DNA from: JBGTBQ01 sp041749275
Lineage (GTDB): Bacteria > Acidobacteriota > Blastocatellia > Pyrinomonadales > Pyrinomonadaceae
Direction of reading: 5' to 3'
DNA: 16,747 nt
Assembly: GCA_041749275.1 (NCBI GenBank)
Contig: JBGTBQ010000308.1
Coordinates: 1 to 16,747, forward strand
The stretch's first letter is position 1. Every line of letters begins with the position of its first letter. The notes beneath the pieces are model-generated. The model saw only the letters and a program-made list of their open reading frames with translations. It made no database searches and was not told the origin of the DNA. Below are positions 1 through 8,462 of the stretch, one piece after another. The position numbers and the translations under genes were made by a program.

Positions 1-46
1 TCGCGTCAGCGACGGTTGAACCTTTATTCAACCGTCGCTGACGCGA
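1..46. repeat. Perfect 20-bp inverted repeat (hairpin)
   Basis: Bases 1-20 are the exact reverse complement of 27-46, with a six-base loop (21-26). A perfect 20-bp stem is longer than usual for a rho-independent terminator, and neither strand has a clear T-run after the stem. It lies 75 bp beyond the stop of the NagB-like gene on the minus strand, so it could still stop or stabilise that transcript. A copy of a dispersed palindromic element is equally possible. It touches the window edge, so its full extent is unknown. Confidence 0.8.
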
Positions 47-71
47 CGCTGGTGGCTTGCTGCGTCTGGTT

Positions 72-118
72 CCCGGCGTTGAAACGCCGGGCTAAATTCA
101 ATCGCCGCTCGCGCGGCG
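72..118. repeat. Two short GC-rich hairpins, REP-like
   Basis: The first hairpin has arms CCCGGCG (72-78) and CGCCGGG (85-91) around the loop TTGAAA. The second has arms CGCCGC (103-108) and GCGGCG (113-118) and ends three bases before the stop codon of the minus-strand gene. With the 1-46 palindrome they make three stem-loops in 120 bp, the layout of a repetitive extragenic palindrome cluster. The second may act as a 3' end-protecting stem for the NagB-like mRNA. The dispersed-repeat reading is inferred; copy number cannot be seen here. Confidence 0.6.
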
Positions 119-120
119 CA

Positions 121-1059
121 TCAACTCAACACGTCCGGTAAAACAAGCGAACGCACGTTCGGGTGCAGCCGCACCCATAGTCCCGGATTGGCGTCGAGCT
201 GGCGGGCGCGCTCCGCCGCATCGTCGGCGATCACGGTGTCGAGCACGCGCCGGTAAGTTCTTTTCTTGGCCGGGGCGGTCGAGGCGTCCACGACCGATTG
301 CACGATGCGTTTCGCGCCGAGGATGGCGGCAGGCCCCAGCGTCAGGATGTGCGTGGCGCGGCGGCACTCCGCCTCGTCGTCTTCGTTGACTTGGCTGCCG
401 CCCGCCTTGAACTTGCTGATGTGGTGTTCGAGGATGCTCGACGAAATGGGGATCAGCCCCGCCGCGTCCGTCGCACGCGCGCCCGAACCGGGCTTGATGT
501 AGGCGAGGTGCGAGGCGTCATCGGCTTCGGGGCCGTGGCCGAGAAAGAAGATGTCCGCGCCGCCCAGCGCTTCGAGTTCACGTGTGTAAGCCGTGAGCGC
601 GGCTTCCGTGTCGTCGGTGTCCGTCCTCATCGGCGTAAAGCTTTTGACCTGCGCGAAGAACTCCGGGCCGAGCAGCCGCTCGAAGTCGCGGACGAACGAG
701 AGACTGCTCCCCATCCGCATCGGCGCGAGCGCGTCCTGCGTGAAGACGCGCAGGCGCGGGAGTAACTCGTCGCCGCCCGCCTTCGCGCGCTCGCCGAGCA
801 GACGGTGGAGCGCCTGCGCCCCACGCCCGCCGAGGAGCAAGATTGTAATGTCGCCCTCTTTGTCGCGCGCGAGCGCGTCGAGTTCGGCCAGCATCGCGTG
901 GCCGACCGCCTCCTCCGTGTCGAGGACTTCGGGTTGCAGACCGTGCACCGCGAGGCCCGCGAGCGCGTCGAGACTCGCACGCTCATCCGTAGCGTGCGAG
1001 AGCCAGACGTTGTCGCCCGCCGTGCGCTGTGTCAGTCGTTCAGATTGCATTTTGGACAT
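121..1059 (-). CDS. NagB/6-phosphogluconolactonase-fold sugar-phosphate isomerase-like protein, atypical active site
   Basis: A 312-residue protein resembling glucosamine-6-phosphate deaminases. Family-like segments, in order, are a phosphate-loop-like ILLLGGRGAQALHRLL (73-88), VFTQDALAP (105-113), the FFLGHGP...SHLAYIKPGS stretch (171-192), and LTLGPAAILGAKRIV (239-253), with a late LHP motif (298-300). In E. coli NagB the catalytic residues are D72, D141, H143 and E148. Here D109 and H184 look equivalent, but there are extra residues before the His, and the position of E148 is Lys (K189). Deaminase activity is therefore doubtful; it may be a diverged isomerase, lactonase or sugar-phosphate sensor. 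An ATG at 1059 is preferred over one at 1050 because of its promoter-like upstream box. The reading frame continues upstream into the receptor gene region, but that extension is an antisense-type artefact. It lies after the receptor's terminator, so it is probably a separate transcript. Confidence 0.8.
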   Translation of the reverse strand: MSKMQSERLTQRTAGDNVWLSHATDERASLDALAGLAVHGLQPEVLDTEEAVGHAMLAELDALARDKEGDITILLLGGRGAQALHRLLGERAKAGGDELLPRLRVFTQDALAPMRMGSSLSFVRDFERLLGPEFFAQVKSFTPMRTDTDDTEAALTAYTRELEALGGADIFFLGHGPEADDASHLAYIKPGSGARATDAAGLIPISSSILEHHISKFKAGGSQVNEDDEAECRRATHILTLGPAAILGAKRIVQSVVDASTAPAKKRTYRRVLDTVIADDAAERARQLDANPGLWVRLHPNVRSLVLPDVLS

Positions 1060-1064
1060 TGGAG

Positions 1065-1093
1065 ATTTTACCCCTTCGATCCGACGTGAGCAA
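1065..1093 (-). promoter_or_regulatory. Candidate promoter for the NagB-like gene, possibly leaderless
   Basis: On the minus strand a TAAAAT box (1065-1070, five of six to the sigma-70 -10 consensus) lies 17 bases after TTGCTC (1088-1093, three of six to the -35 consensus). The -10 ends only five bases before the ATG, so transcription would begin at or very near the start codon. An AAGGGG-like stretch overlaps this box and could instead be a ribosome site, so the two readings compete. Confidence 0.3.
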
Positions 1094-1129
1094 AAAGGGC
1101 GGCGGCTCGTCGAGCCGACCGCCCTTTTT
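1092..1129 (-). terminator. Rho-independent terminator after the TonB-dependent receptor
   Basis: The arms AAAAAGGGCGG (1092-1102) and CCGCCCTTTTT (1119-1129) pair perfectly and enclose a second stem, CGGCTCG/CGAGCCG (1103-1109/1111-1117). The minus strand ends in TTTTT after the GC stem. It begins 43 bases past the receptor stop, and the A/T symmetry means it could work in both directions. It separates the receptor from the NagB-like gene. Confidence 0.88.
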
Positions 1130-1172
1130 GGCGTCACATCGCCGGTGCGGAGTTTACCGAATCGTCTTCCGT

Positions 1173-4100
1173 TTAGAAGAAGATTCTGAGACCGAACTGG
1201 ATGTAGCGCGGGGAGGTCTCCGGGCGACCCCCGGTCAGCGTCCCGAAGTTCGCATCGTAGTTCCCCCGGATGCGGTAGAGCTTGAACCCTTCCAGATTCC
1301 TGATGTCGAACGAGAGTCGGTCGCGGGTGGCAAAGCCCTCCGGCAGCCGGACGTGGAAGAAGTCCAGCGGCAGCGGGCCGCTGCCGCTCGGTCGGGTGGC
1401 ATTGACCGTCGCCCGGATCGCCGCCAGTTGCGCCGCGCCTGCCGAAGTCGTGGACAACGGTTGGTTGTTGAACGTCGCCCAAGTGTTGTATTCCGCCGCG
1501 GTGATTGGCTGTGTCACGCCGCCGACCGTCTCGGTCGTCAACTCGACCGGGAAGGTTCCAAGACCGAAAGGCGTGTTGCCCGTGTTGTTGAAGCGGAAGT
1601 TGGGATGGTTGAAGGCATTGATCAAGTCCACGCGGAAGTTGATGCGCCGCCTCCCTTCGTTGCTGGCGAAAGGCCACGGGAAGTCCTTCGAGAGCGAGAA
1701 GTCGAAGAACTCCTGCCGGGGCGGGCGAATGTCGAGCGAGCGCGGGGCGTTGCCCAACTGCCCCTTGACCGGGCGTATGAAAGCCGCCGGGTTGATGAAA
1801 GGTTCGCACGCTGGACCAGTCGGACAGTCGCGCCTCCACAGGGGATTCCTGAGCGGCACGCCTTCGACGATGTCCGGCCTCACGACGCGATTGAAAAGTA
1901 CGCCGCCGAGACGATTCGGGTCGGTGATGAACGGCAGGAACGGAGTCCCGCCCGGCATGCGGAACACACCGGAGACCGTCCATTGTCCGATGAGCGTGTT
2001 CACGATCCCCGGCGCATCGCTCAGGAACTGGCGTTTGCGCCCGATGGGCAAGTCCCAGATAAAGGTCGAACTGAAGTTGTTCTTGATGTCGAAGGTCGAG
2101 ATCGAGCGATCATCCTCCAGCGCGCCGCCGAGAGAGACCTGCCCGCGCGCCTGCCCCGTCGAGAGCACGCGCGTGTCGGGGCTGGCGTCCGAAGCGGTGT
2201 CAATGCCTTTGCCGTATGTGTAGTTCGCCGTAAAGGTCAGACCCCGGCCCACGCGACGGCGCACGTCTATGTAGCCCGCGTGCCGGATGCTGCTCGCCCG
2301 AGGGTCGAAATATCGGTTGAGCGGGTCGAAGCCGAGAAACTGGCTGAGCACGCTGGCGCGGCTGACTTGAATCACGGCCCCTTGCAGGTTTCTGCGCCCC
2401 AGCGGGTCAGCGACCGTCCCCGACAGGTCAGCGCCCGTCTGCGCCGACACCTGCTCGATGGCATTGACGTTGCGCGGGTTGATGTTGACGAGCGGCAGGA
2501 ACAGGTGTGTGCCGCGGTTTCCGACGTAAGCCACCTCGACGACGGTGTTGCGGAACGGCTCGAATTGCACGGCCAGATTCCAGTTCGTCGAGTACGGCAC
2601 TTTCCCCGCCCCGCTCGAAAATCCAGTGTCGGCGAAGGCGCTGATGGCGAGGCTGTTGAGGAAGACCAGCCCGTCGGCGTTGGTGCCGAGAATAGAGTCA
2701 ACCGTGCCTCCCGTTCCCTGCAACACCTGATTGCCCGACAAACGGATGGGCTGGGTTGAGTCCGGCGTGCTGCCGACCGCCGAGCCGGTGGCCGTCTGGC
2801 CGACGTTCACAAAGCCGCCGAAGTCCGGGTTCGGATTACGGTTGTTGCCCGTGAGCGTCGCGTGCGAGACGCCGAAGCCGCCACGGAGAACGACCGACCG
2901 GCTCTCCAGATCGAGACCGAAGACCTTCATCTTCGGCTGGTAGGCGAAACCGACGCGCGGCTCGAAACCGAGATAGTCAACCGGCGTGATGTACTTCGAG
3001 CGCCCGCCGCGGCCCGAGAAGGCGAACGCCGGGACGAGCACCGATGTCGGGATGAAGTCGGGGATCGCCACGGTCGTCGCAAAGCCGAGACCCGTCGCCA
3101 GTGTGCGGCGCTGCGCTTCGGTCAGCGGAGTGGTCTGCGTGATGTCGGGCTGGAAGGTGCCCTGTAGGTTGTTCTGCTCGGAGCGCGGGTACTGGAGCGA
3201 GTAGCGCAGGCCGAGGTTGATCGTCAGGTTCGGGCGCGCCTTCCAGTCGTTCTGGACGAACGCCGCTCCGCTCTTCCAGCGATAGTCGTAGTCGAGGATG
3301 AGCGGTCGCAGGTCTACCGAGTTAGGCGTCCCGATCAACGTGCTGGCGACGGTGTTCCCGCCGTTGGCCGTCCCCGTCGAACGGTTGTTGCTGGTCTGCA
3401 CGACGCGGAAGTCATACCTGCCGCCGGAGGCCGCGAAGAAGGGCGTGACGGCGAGCCGCGCGTCGTTAAGGTCAACACCAAACTTCCATGTCATGTTGCC
3501 GCTCGTGTAATACACGATGTCGCTGATGTTGTAGCGCTTCTCGACGTTGAAGTTGTTGGTGGAGGCCGCCGAGCCGATGTCGGCGCCCGCGTAGTTGCCG
3601 TCGCGGGCGATTAAAAAGAGCGGGATGCCGCCCTGCGTCAGCGCGGGCAGCCCCAACTCTCTCGCCAAACTCCGCCCGCCCACGATTGAGAATTCGGGCG
3701 AATAGTCTTCGCTGAAGTTCCCCTTCGTGTAGTTGAGCCGCAGGTCGTTGACCAGTCTCGGCGAGAGGATGTTGTTAAAGGCCAGAAGGTACTGCCGGGC
3801 GTCGCTGTAGATGCCGGCGTTGCCGTTCACGTCGTTGCCCGTCCCCCGGATACCGACGGCGGGTGTGAGCGTGTAGCGGAAGTTGATCTTGGAGTTGTTG
3901 GTGATGTTGTGGTCGAGCCGGAGCGTGTAGCGTGTCTCTCTCTGATCGACGGAGCGTTGCAGGATATAGTTCCTGACGACATCTCCGTCGAGGAAATATT
4001 CCCCGGCGGGTGGCATGAACTGCAATATCGCCCGGCCAATGGGGTCAATGAAGCTTTGGGGAAGGACGTTCTGCGTGGGACTTGGCACGTAGGTGCGCGG

Positions 4101-5393
4101 GTCGCATTGCGGCGTCGGGATGCCGTTGACCATCACGGTATTTACTCCCAGCCCCGTCGCGCCAAACTGGCAAAACTGATAGTTCACCACCGGAGTGGTG
4201 CCCGGAATCGGTTGCAGGACAATCGGCACTAACCGACCGCCGACCTGAACGAAATTTTGATAGATGTTCGCATTGCCGATGGAACTTGCGTTGGGCGTGA
4301 GCGACTGGAACCGGGCGGCGACCGCCGCCGGCAGCACGCCGCTGTTCGTCCGCACGAGGTTGTTGAAGTTGCCCGCCAGCTCGTCGGCGCTGGGCACGAG
4401 ACCCGATGACGTGATGAAGTCCGTCCGCCAGCGCGGCTCGTAGGCGAAGAAGAAGAAGGTCTTGTCGTGTCCGTCGTAAACCTTGGGGCCACCTTCGCCA
4501 AACCACGGCAGGTAGACGGGGCCGCCGACCGTGAACGAGACCTGATTGGAGCGCAGGTTGTTTTTCGGGCGCGGGGCGGTGCCGATGGTGAACGGCGTCG
4601 CGTTGAATTTCGGATTGCGCGTGTACCACAACGCCACACCGTTGAACCGATTAGTGCCCGACTTAGTGGTGACGTTGATCGTGCCGCCGCCCGTGTTGCC
4701 GTACTCTGCCGAATAAGCTGAGGTCTGGACGGTGAACTCCTGCACGGTCTCCGGCGTGAAGCTCACGACCGCGCGCGCGAGACCGACACCCGTGTTGTTG
4801 ACGCCGTCGGCGAGGATGGACGTACTGCCGGAACGACCGCCGTTGACATTGAGGTTAAAACCGGGAACGGGTTGATCTCCGGACACGCCCACGTCTTCAC
4901 TGCCGGCGTCGCCCGACACGTTCGGGGCCGTCAAGGCCAAGTCGAGCACGCTCCGGTTGTTGAGTGGGACATCCTGAATCTGGCGCTCCGTGATGGTCGT
5001 GGTCGAGGTGCCTGATTCCGTGTTGAGCAATGGCGTGTCGGCAACCACCGTCACTTCATCCGTGACCGCGCCGGCTTCGAGGATGACGTTGGCCGCGGCA
5101 GTGGACGCTGTATCCACCTTCACGTTCTCTACCACGGTCTTCTTGAAGCCCGCCGCCTCCACTGTGACGCTGTACACGACCGGGTCGAGCGAGGTGACTG
5201 AGTATGCGCCGTCTCCCGAAGTGGTGAGCGTCTGCTTCTGGCCCGTGCCGATGTTAATGATGGTCACCGATGCTCCCGGCACTGTCGCGCCGTTGATGTC
5301 GGTGACCGTTCCGCTGATGCCGCCTTTGTTCGTCTGTCCAAAGGCGGCCACAGCAAAGAGCAAAATAACCGCAAGAGTTCGCACCGGTCGCAT
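1173..5393 (-). CDS. Oar-like TonB-dependent outer-membrane receptor with carboxypeptidase-regulatory domain
   Basis: A 1,406-residue outer-membrane beta-barrel receptor, probably for oligosaccharides released by the neighbouring hydrolases. Residues 1-20 form a signal peptide ending AAFGQ. Residues 24-106 are a carboxypeptidase-regulatory-like beta-sandwich (GGISGTVTDINGATVPGASV and a DGAYSV...GF pattern). Residues 110-245 form the plug, with the characteristic EFTVQTSAYSAEYG and GGGTINVTTKSGTN motifs. The rest is barrel, ending in the aromatic RIFF typical of outer-membrane insertion. The domain order and large size match Oar-like receptors, which are numerous in Acidobacteriota. The ATG at 5393 is chosen because AAGGAGAG lies six bases before it and the signal peptide follows directly; an ATG 13 codons upstream would bury the signal peptide. 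A terminator follows 43 bases after the stop. The substrate is inferred from context only, and no SusD gene accompanies it. Confidence 0.92.
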   Translation of the reverse strand: MRPVRTLAVILLFAVAAFGQTNKGGISGTVTDINGATVPGASVTIINIGTGQKQTLTTSGDGAYSVTSLDPVVYSVTVEAAGFKKTVVENVKVDTASTAAANVILEAGAVTDEVTVVADTPLLNTESGTSTTTITERQIQDVPLNNRSVLDLALTAPNVSGDAGSEDVGVSGDQPVPGFNLNVNGGRSGSTSILADGVNNTGVGLARAVVSFTPETVQEFTVQTSAYSAEYGNTGGGTINVTTKSGTNRFNGVALWYTRNPKFNATPFTIGTAPRPKNNLRSNQVSFTVGGPVYLPWFGEGGPKVYDGHDKTFFFFAYEPRWRTDFITSSGLVPSADELAGNFNNLVRTNSGVLPAAVAARFQSLTPNASSIGNANIYQNFVQVGGRLVPIVLQPIPGTTPVVNYQFCQFGATGLGVNTVMVNGIPTPQCDPRTYVPSPTQNVLPQSFIDPIGRAILQFMPPAGEYFLDGDVVRNYILQRSVDQRETRYTLRLDHNITNNSKINFRYTLTPAVGIRGTGNDVNGNAGIYSDARQYLLAFNNILSPRLVNDLRLNYTKGNFSEDYSPEFSIVGGRSLARELGLPALTQGGIPLFLIARDGNYAGADIGSAASTNNFNVEKRYNISDIVYYTSGNMTWKFGVDLNDARLAVTPFFAASGGRYDFRVVQTSNNRSTGTANGGNTVASTLIGTPNSVDLRPLILDYDYRWKSGAAFVQNDWKARPNLTINLGLRYSLQYPRSEQNNLQGTFQPDITQTTPLTEAQRRTLATGLGFATTVAIPDFIPTSVLVPAFAFSGRGGRSKYITPVDYLGFEPRVGFAYQPKMKVFGLDLESRSVVLRGGFGVSHATLTGNNRNPNPDFGGFVNVGQTATGSAVGSTPDSTQPIRLSGNQVLQGTGGTVDSILGTNADGLVFLNSLAISAFADTGFSSGAGKVPYSTNWNLAVQFEPFRNTVVEVAYVGNRGTHLFLPLVNINPRNVNAIEQVSAQTGADLSGTVADPLGRRNLQGAVIQVSRASVLSQFLGFDPLNRYFDPRASSIRHAGYIDVRRRVGRGLTFTANYTYGKGIDTASDASPDTRVLSTGQARGQVSLGGALEDDRSISTFDIKNNFSSTFIWDLPIGRKRQFLSDAPGIVNTLIGQWTVSGVFRMPGGTPFLPFITDPNRLGGVLFNRVVRPDIVEGVPLRNPLWRRDCPTGPACEPFINPAAFIRPVKGQLGNAPRSLDIRPPRQEFFDFSLSKDFPWPFASNEGRRRINFRVDLINAFNHPNFRFNNTGNTPFGLGTFPVELTTETVGGVTQPITAAEYNTWATFNNQPLSTTSAGAAQLAAIRATVNATRPSGSGPLPLDFFHVRLPEGFATRDRLSFDIRNLEGFKLYRIRGNYDANFGTLTGGRPETSPRYIQFGLRIFF

Positions 5394-5399
5394 GATTAT

Positions 5400-5407
5400 C
5401 TCTCCTT
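5400..5407 (-). promoter_or_regulatory. Ribosome binding site fixing the receptor start
   Basis: On the minus strand the sequence AAGGAGAG lies six bases before the ATG at 5393. It settles the choice of that ATG over the one further upstream. Confidence 0.8.
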
Positions 5408-5530
5408 CTCTTTTCGGCATTGTGGAAGACAAGAAAATGAAATTCTCGCCCCCTCCCCTTGATGAAATATTGGTCTGCGTCTCTCCAAAACGTGACGGCC
5501 TTGTCGCAGCCAGTTGCGGAGCGGCACTCG

Positions 5531-8359
5531 CTATTTGCTGCCGGCGATCAGACGAATGGGGCCGAGCAGTCCGGAAGTCTCAGGCCGCACCTTGTCCATG
5601 TCTTGCGGCGTGAAGCGTTCGCCATAACGAAGGTTGAGCAGACGGTAATCGGGCAGCCGCCGCCCGGCCATGTGGTTGATCGCCGTGTTGGCGACCAGAA
5701 CCTTGACCCGGTTCGCGCCGGGCCGCAACAGACCCGTCACGTCGAGCGCGTAAGGCGGCATCCAGACCGACCCGGCGCGGCGGTCGTTGACGTAGACGAC
5801 CGCGGCCTCGCGCACCGGCCCTTCGAGCCATGCCTGCATCCCCGCTCTCAGATTCTGCGTCGGGAGCGCCTTCCCTTCTCCGAAATCAAGCCGCACCGAG
5901 TGTCCTTGTCTGAGCAGGCTCTCCGGCACGTTCACTTCCTTTTCGTAAGTCGCCACGCCGGAGAAGTAGCGCGTCGCTTCGTCCTCCGTCCACGAACGCA
6001 GTCTGTCCATCTCGGTCGTTCCGCGGCCCTCGCCGAACGAGACGCGCCAGCCGTCGCTCAGGTCAATCGGCGCCGGAGCCGCCGCCGTGCTGTGTGACGG
6101 AGCAGGCGGAAGCTTCCGCTTCGTGAAGACCACGACGCGCGAGCCGTAAGGCTCAAGATCGAGCGCAATCGTCTTCCCGTTCTCAGCTTCGACGGACGAG
6201 ACGCGCCCCGTGAACGGGTCCCACAACTCCGGCTGCATCCCTTCGACGCGGAAAGTGGCCTTCATGCTCTGTCGCCGGTTCGAGGTGTTGGCGACGAAGT
6301 AGATTTCGGCGTCGCCCATCTTCCGGTGAAGGAGGCCGAACTCCGCGAAGGAAGGTTTGATCGCTACGTCGGGTTGAAGCAGTCGCGTCAACCTGTCTCC
6401 AAGCTGTTTGTCGTCCTCGACGAAGTGCGCGGGCGGTGTGGACGAACCGGCGAACATCCGGCGAGAAATATCGCGCACCAGATTCTTCTCTTCGTCCGTC
6501 GCCAGAAAGCCCGGCGCGACTTCGGGTTTGCGCCGCGTGGCGATAACGATGCCGCCGCCGCGCGCGAACTCGTCGAGTTTGCGGAGCGTGTCGAGCGGGA
6601 TGTGCTCGACATCGGGCAGCACGACGGCGCGGTACTTGTTCGGCCCCAGCGCGAGCATGTTGCCTTCGACCCGGCCTACTTGCTTCATCACATCGTCGTC
6701 GAAGAAGTCGAGGTTGTAGCCGGCTTCGAGAATCGCGGGCATCACGTCCGGGCCGAGGTGATCGCGCAGCACGTCAATCAGGTGAACCTTGCCGGCGGTG
6801 AAGCTCGCCCACGCATCGCTGTTCGGCAGATACAACGCCACGTCGTTAGCCGGTTGCCCCTGTCGCATCAGGTAACTCACGCGTTGCAGGTAGCGCGCGA
6901 CATCGGGCATGACGATCCACCACGGGTTCTTCTCGTTGAAGACGCCCGCCGCGTAGAAGCGCCAGCCCGGATACTCCGCGCTCTCCGCCGTGTACGGCCA
7001 GCCGTGGCCGATGAGTTGGTTGACGCCTTGCAGGAAATGAAGATCAGCCTCGGCTTTAACATCGAGCGGAGTCGCGCGGAAGCTGGGCGAGTGGAGCCAC
7101 GTCCAAGTCTCCGAGGTGGTGATGTTGCGCCCGTAGAGGTGGTTCGCGGAAGAGGCCCAGCGCGCGGCGCGCACCACTTTCCACTGCGGCCCTTCGCCTT
7201 CGGAGATGTCCACGGTGGCGTTGCTCGAAATCGTGGCCGCCGGGATGCCGTAGCCCTGAATGCGGAAACGCGAACGTTTGCGCCGCGACCATTCCCCCAT
7301 CGGCACGATGAAGCGCTCGTTCACAAGCTCGGTCTGCGTCCGTCCCCAATCGTGGCGGATGGCCGCCGTCTTCGGCCCCGCGTCGGCGATGAGCGCCGGC
7401 AGGTGCGGCTTCAAATCATATCCACGACGACGACGAAACTCTTCCAGAAAGTCGCTCGTCCAATCCTGATTGTAGACTTCGAGACTATCGCAGAAGATCG
7501 CGTAAGGAGGATTGCCGGGAGCGAACGCCTGCATCAGCCGCTCGCCCATGGTTCTCAAATAGTGATCGGTGGCCGCGCGATCCATGTGGTCGAGCACGTA
7601 GCCCTCGCCGCCGATGGCCGGGCGCTTGACCTGCATCCCGGCGCGACCCGAAATAAAGAACAGAACTTCGTGACCGTCGTCGAGACCGGCGGGGAGCCAC
7701 ACGGCGCCGTCTTTAATGTCGGTCAGTTCGCGGATGCTGTCGGGTGCGAAGTCCTTGCCGCGCGTGCGCGCGAGAAAAGCGGCGATGAATTTTTCGCCGG
7801 CGGGCGTGTTGGGTATCGCCACGCGCCGCGTCCCGTCTTCGATCTTGACGCGCTCGGTGCGGAGAATCCCCGCCGCCTGATCAACCCGCACCATCGGGCC
7901 GCCAAAGGGCCAGCCGCTGCCGAGCGTCAGGTCAACCCGCAGTCCGAGTTCGCGCGCCTTCGCGTTGGTGAAGCGGAGGGCGTCAATGAATTCGTCGGAG
8001 AGGAACGGAAGATTGCGGATGCCGTTCGACGCATCTTCGAGCGCGACGGGGTAGACGGCCTGCACCTCGAAGCCGCCGATGCCTCCCTCTTTCATCAGAC
8101 GCATCTCGCGCTCTAACTGCCGCTTCGTCACCGTCGGCCCAAACCACCACCAGCGCATCATGATCCGCGCATCATCGGGCGGGTTCTGAAAGCGCCGCTC
8201 AAGCTCCGCGACGTTGCGTGCGGATGAAGCCTGACTCGCGGCGGGGGGCGCGCTGCTTCGACGCGCCGGCCTCCGCTGCGCGAAAACGGACGACGAAAAA
8301 AGAAGCGCGAGCGTAACCGACAGTCTCAGCGCGAAAGATGAATAGCGGGCAAGTTTCAC
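5531..8359 (-). CDS. Exported GH106-like alpha-L-rhamnosidase
   Basis: A 942-residue predicted secreted glycosidase that would remove terminal L-rhamnose from plant or microbial polysaccharides. Residues 1-28 form a signal peptide (basic start, LSVTLALLFSSSVFAQ), followed by an Ala/Ser/Pro-rich linker. From about residue 55 the family-typical start appears: FQNPPDDARIMMRWWWFGP, then REMRLMKEGGIGGFEVQ, then LTLGSGWPFGGP. Conserved acidic candidates are E294 (CDSLEVY) and E417 (TTSETWTW), followed by HGWPYTAES. The C-terminal region carries a sugar-binding beta-sandwich pattern (VTGLLRPGANRVKVLVANT). Length is in the GH106 range. Start: no ATG sits near the signal peptide, so GTG at 8359 is chosen, with GAGGAG ten bases upstream; an in-frame ATG at 8443 would place 28 residues before the signal peptide. 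It is 103 bp from the GH43-like gene and 137 bp from the receptor. I infer family from motifs; assignment of catalytic Glu residues is tentative. Confidence 0.88.
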   Translation of the reverse strand: MKLARYSSFALRLSVTLALLFSSSVFAQRRPARRSSAPPAASQASSARNVAELERRFQNPPDDARIMMRWWWFGPTVTKRQLEREMRLMKEGGIGGFEVQAVYPVALEDASNGIRNLPFLSDEFIDALRFTNAKARELGLRVDLTLGSGWPFGGPMVRVDQAAGILRTERVKIEDGTRRVAIPNTPAGEKFIAAFLARTRGKDFAPDSIRELTDIKDGAVWLPAGLDDGHEVLFFISGRAGMQVKRPAIGGEGYVLDHMDRAATDHYLRTMGERLMQAFAPGNPPYAIFCDSLEVYNQDWTSDFLEEFRRRRGYDLKPHLPALIADAGPKTAAIRHDWGRTQTELVNERFIVPMGEWSRRKRSRFRIQGYGIPAATISSNATVDISEGEGPQWKVVRAARWASSANHLYGRNITTSETWTWLHSPSFRATPLDVKAEADLHFLQGVNQLIGHGWPYTAESAEYPGWRFYAAGVFNEKNPWWIVMPDVARYLQRVSYLMRQGQPANDVALYLPNSDAWASFTAGKVHLIDVLRDHLGPDVMPAILEAGYNLDFFDDDVMKQVGRVEGNMLALGPNKYRAVVLPDVEHIPLDTLRKLDEFARGGGIVIATRRKPEVAPGFLATDEEKNLVRDISRRMFAGSSTPPAHFVEDDKQLGDRLTRLLQPDVAIKPSFAEFGLLHRKMGDAEIYFVANTSNRRQSMKATFRVEGMQPELWDPFTGRVSSVEAENGKTIALDLEPYGSRVVVFTKRKLPPAPSHSTAAAPAPIDLSDGWRVSFGEGRGTTEMDRLRSWTEDEATRYFSGVATYEKEVNVPESLLRQGHSVRLDFGEGKALPTQNLRAGMQAWLEGPVREAAVVYVNDRRAGSVWMPPYALDVTGLLRPGANRVKVLVANTAINHMAGRRLPDYRLLNLRYGERFTPQDMDKVRPETSGLLGPIRLIAGSK

Positions 8360-8369
8360 GTCAATATGT

Positions 8370-8375
8370 CTCCTC
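8370..8375 (-). promoter_or_regulatory. Ribosome binding site supporting a GTG start for the rhamnosidase
   Basis: GAGGAG on the minus strand lies ten bases before GTG at 8359. The spacing is slightly long, but no other purine-rich block fits a start near the signal peptide. Confidence 0.6.
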
Positions 8376-8414
8376 ACCGAGAGGGTCTTGGGGAATTGCT
8401 CTTTCAGCCGCGCG

Positions 8415-8437
8415 GGAGACGCGAATGTCGAGTCTCC
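8415..8437 (-). other. Hairpin in the GH43-GH106 spacer
   Basis: GGAGAC (8415-8420) pairs with GTCTCC (8432-8437) around an 11-base loop. It lies in the 103-bp spacer between two glycosidase genes transcribed in the same direction. There is no T-run, so it is not a classical terminator; mRNA processing or 3' end protection of the upstream cistron is possible. A six-base stem could be chance. Confidence 0.35.
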
Positions 8438-8462
8438 AAACACGACCGCGAAAGGCCGCTGC

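Noticed and set aside
1060..1983. N-terminal extension of the NagB-like frame into the receptor gene region
   Set aside because: The extra 308 residues are low-complexity antisense-type translation and cross the terminator. The real start is at 1059.
1029..2759. A 576-residue open frame on the plus strand, antisense to the receptor
   Set aside because: Composition is Arg/Val/Asp-rich as expected from a reverse-frame read of GC-rich coding DNA. The minus-strand receptor has clear domains, signal peptide and ribosome site.
6326..8116. Long plus-strand frame opposite the rhamnosidase gene
   Set aside because: No recognisable domain, and Arg/Val-rich antisense composition; the opposite strand has GH106 motifs.
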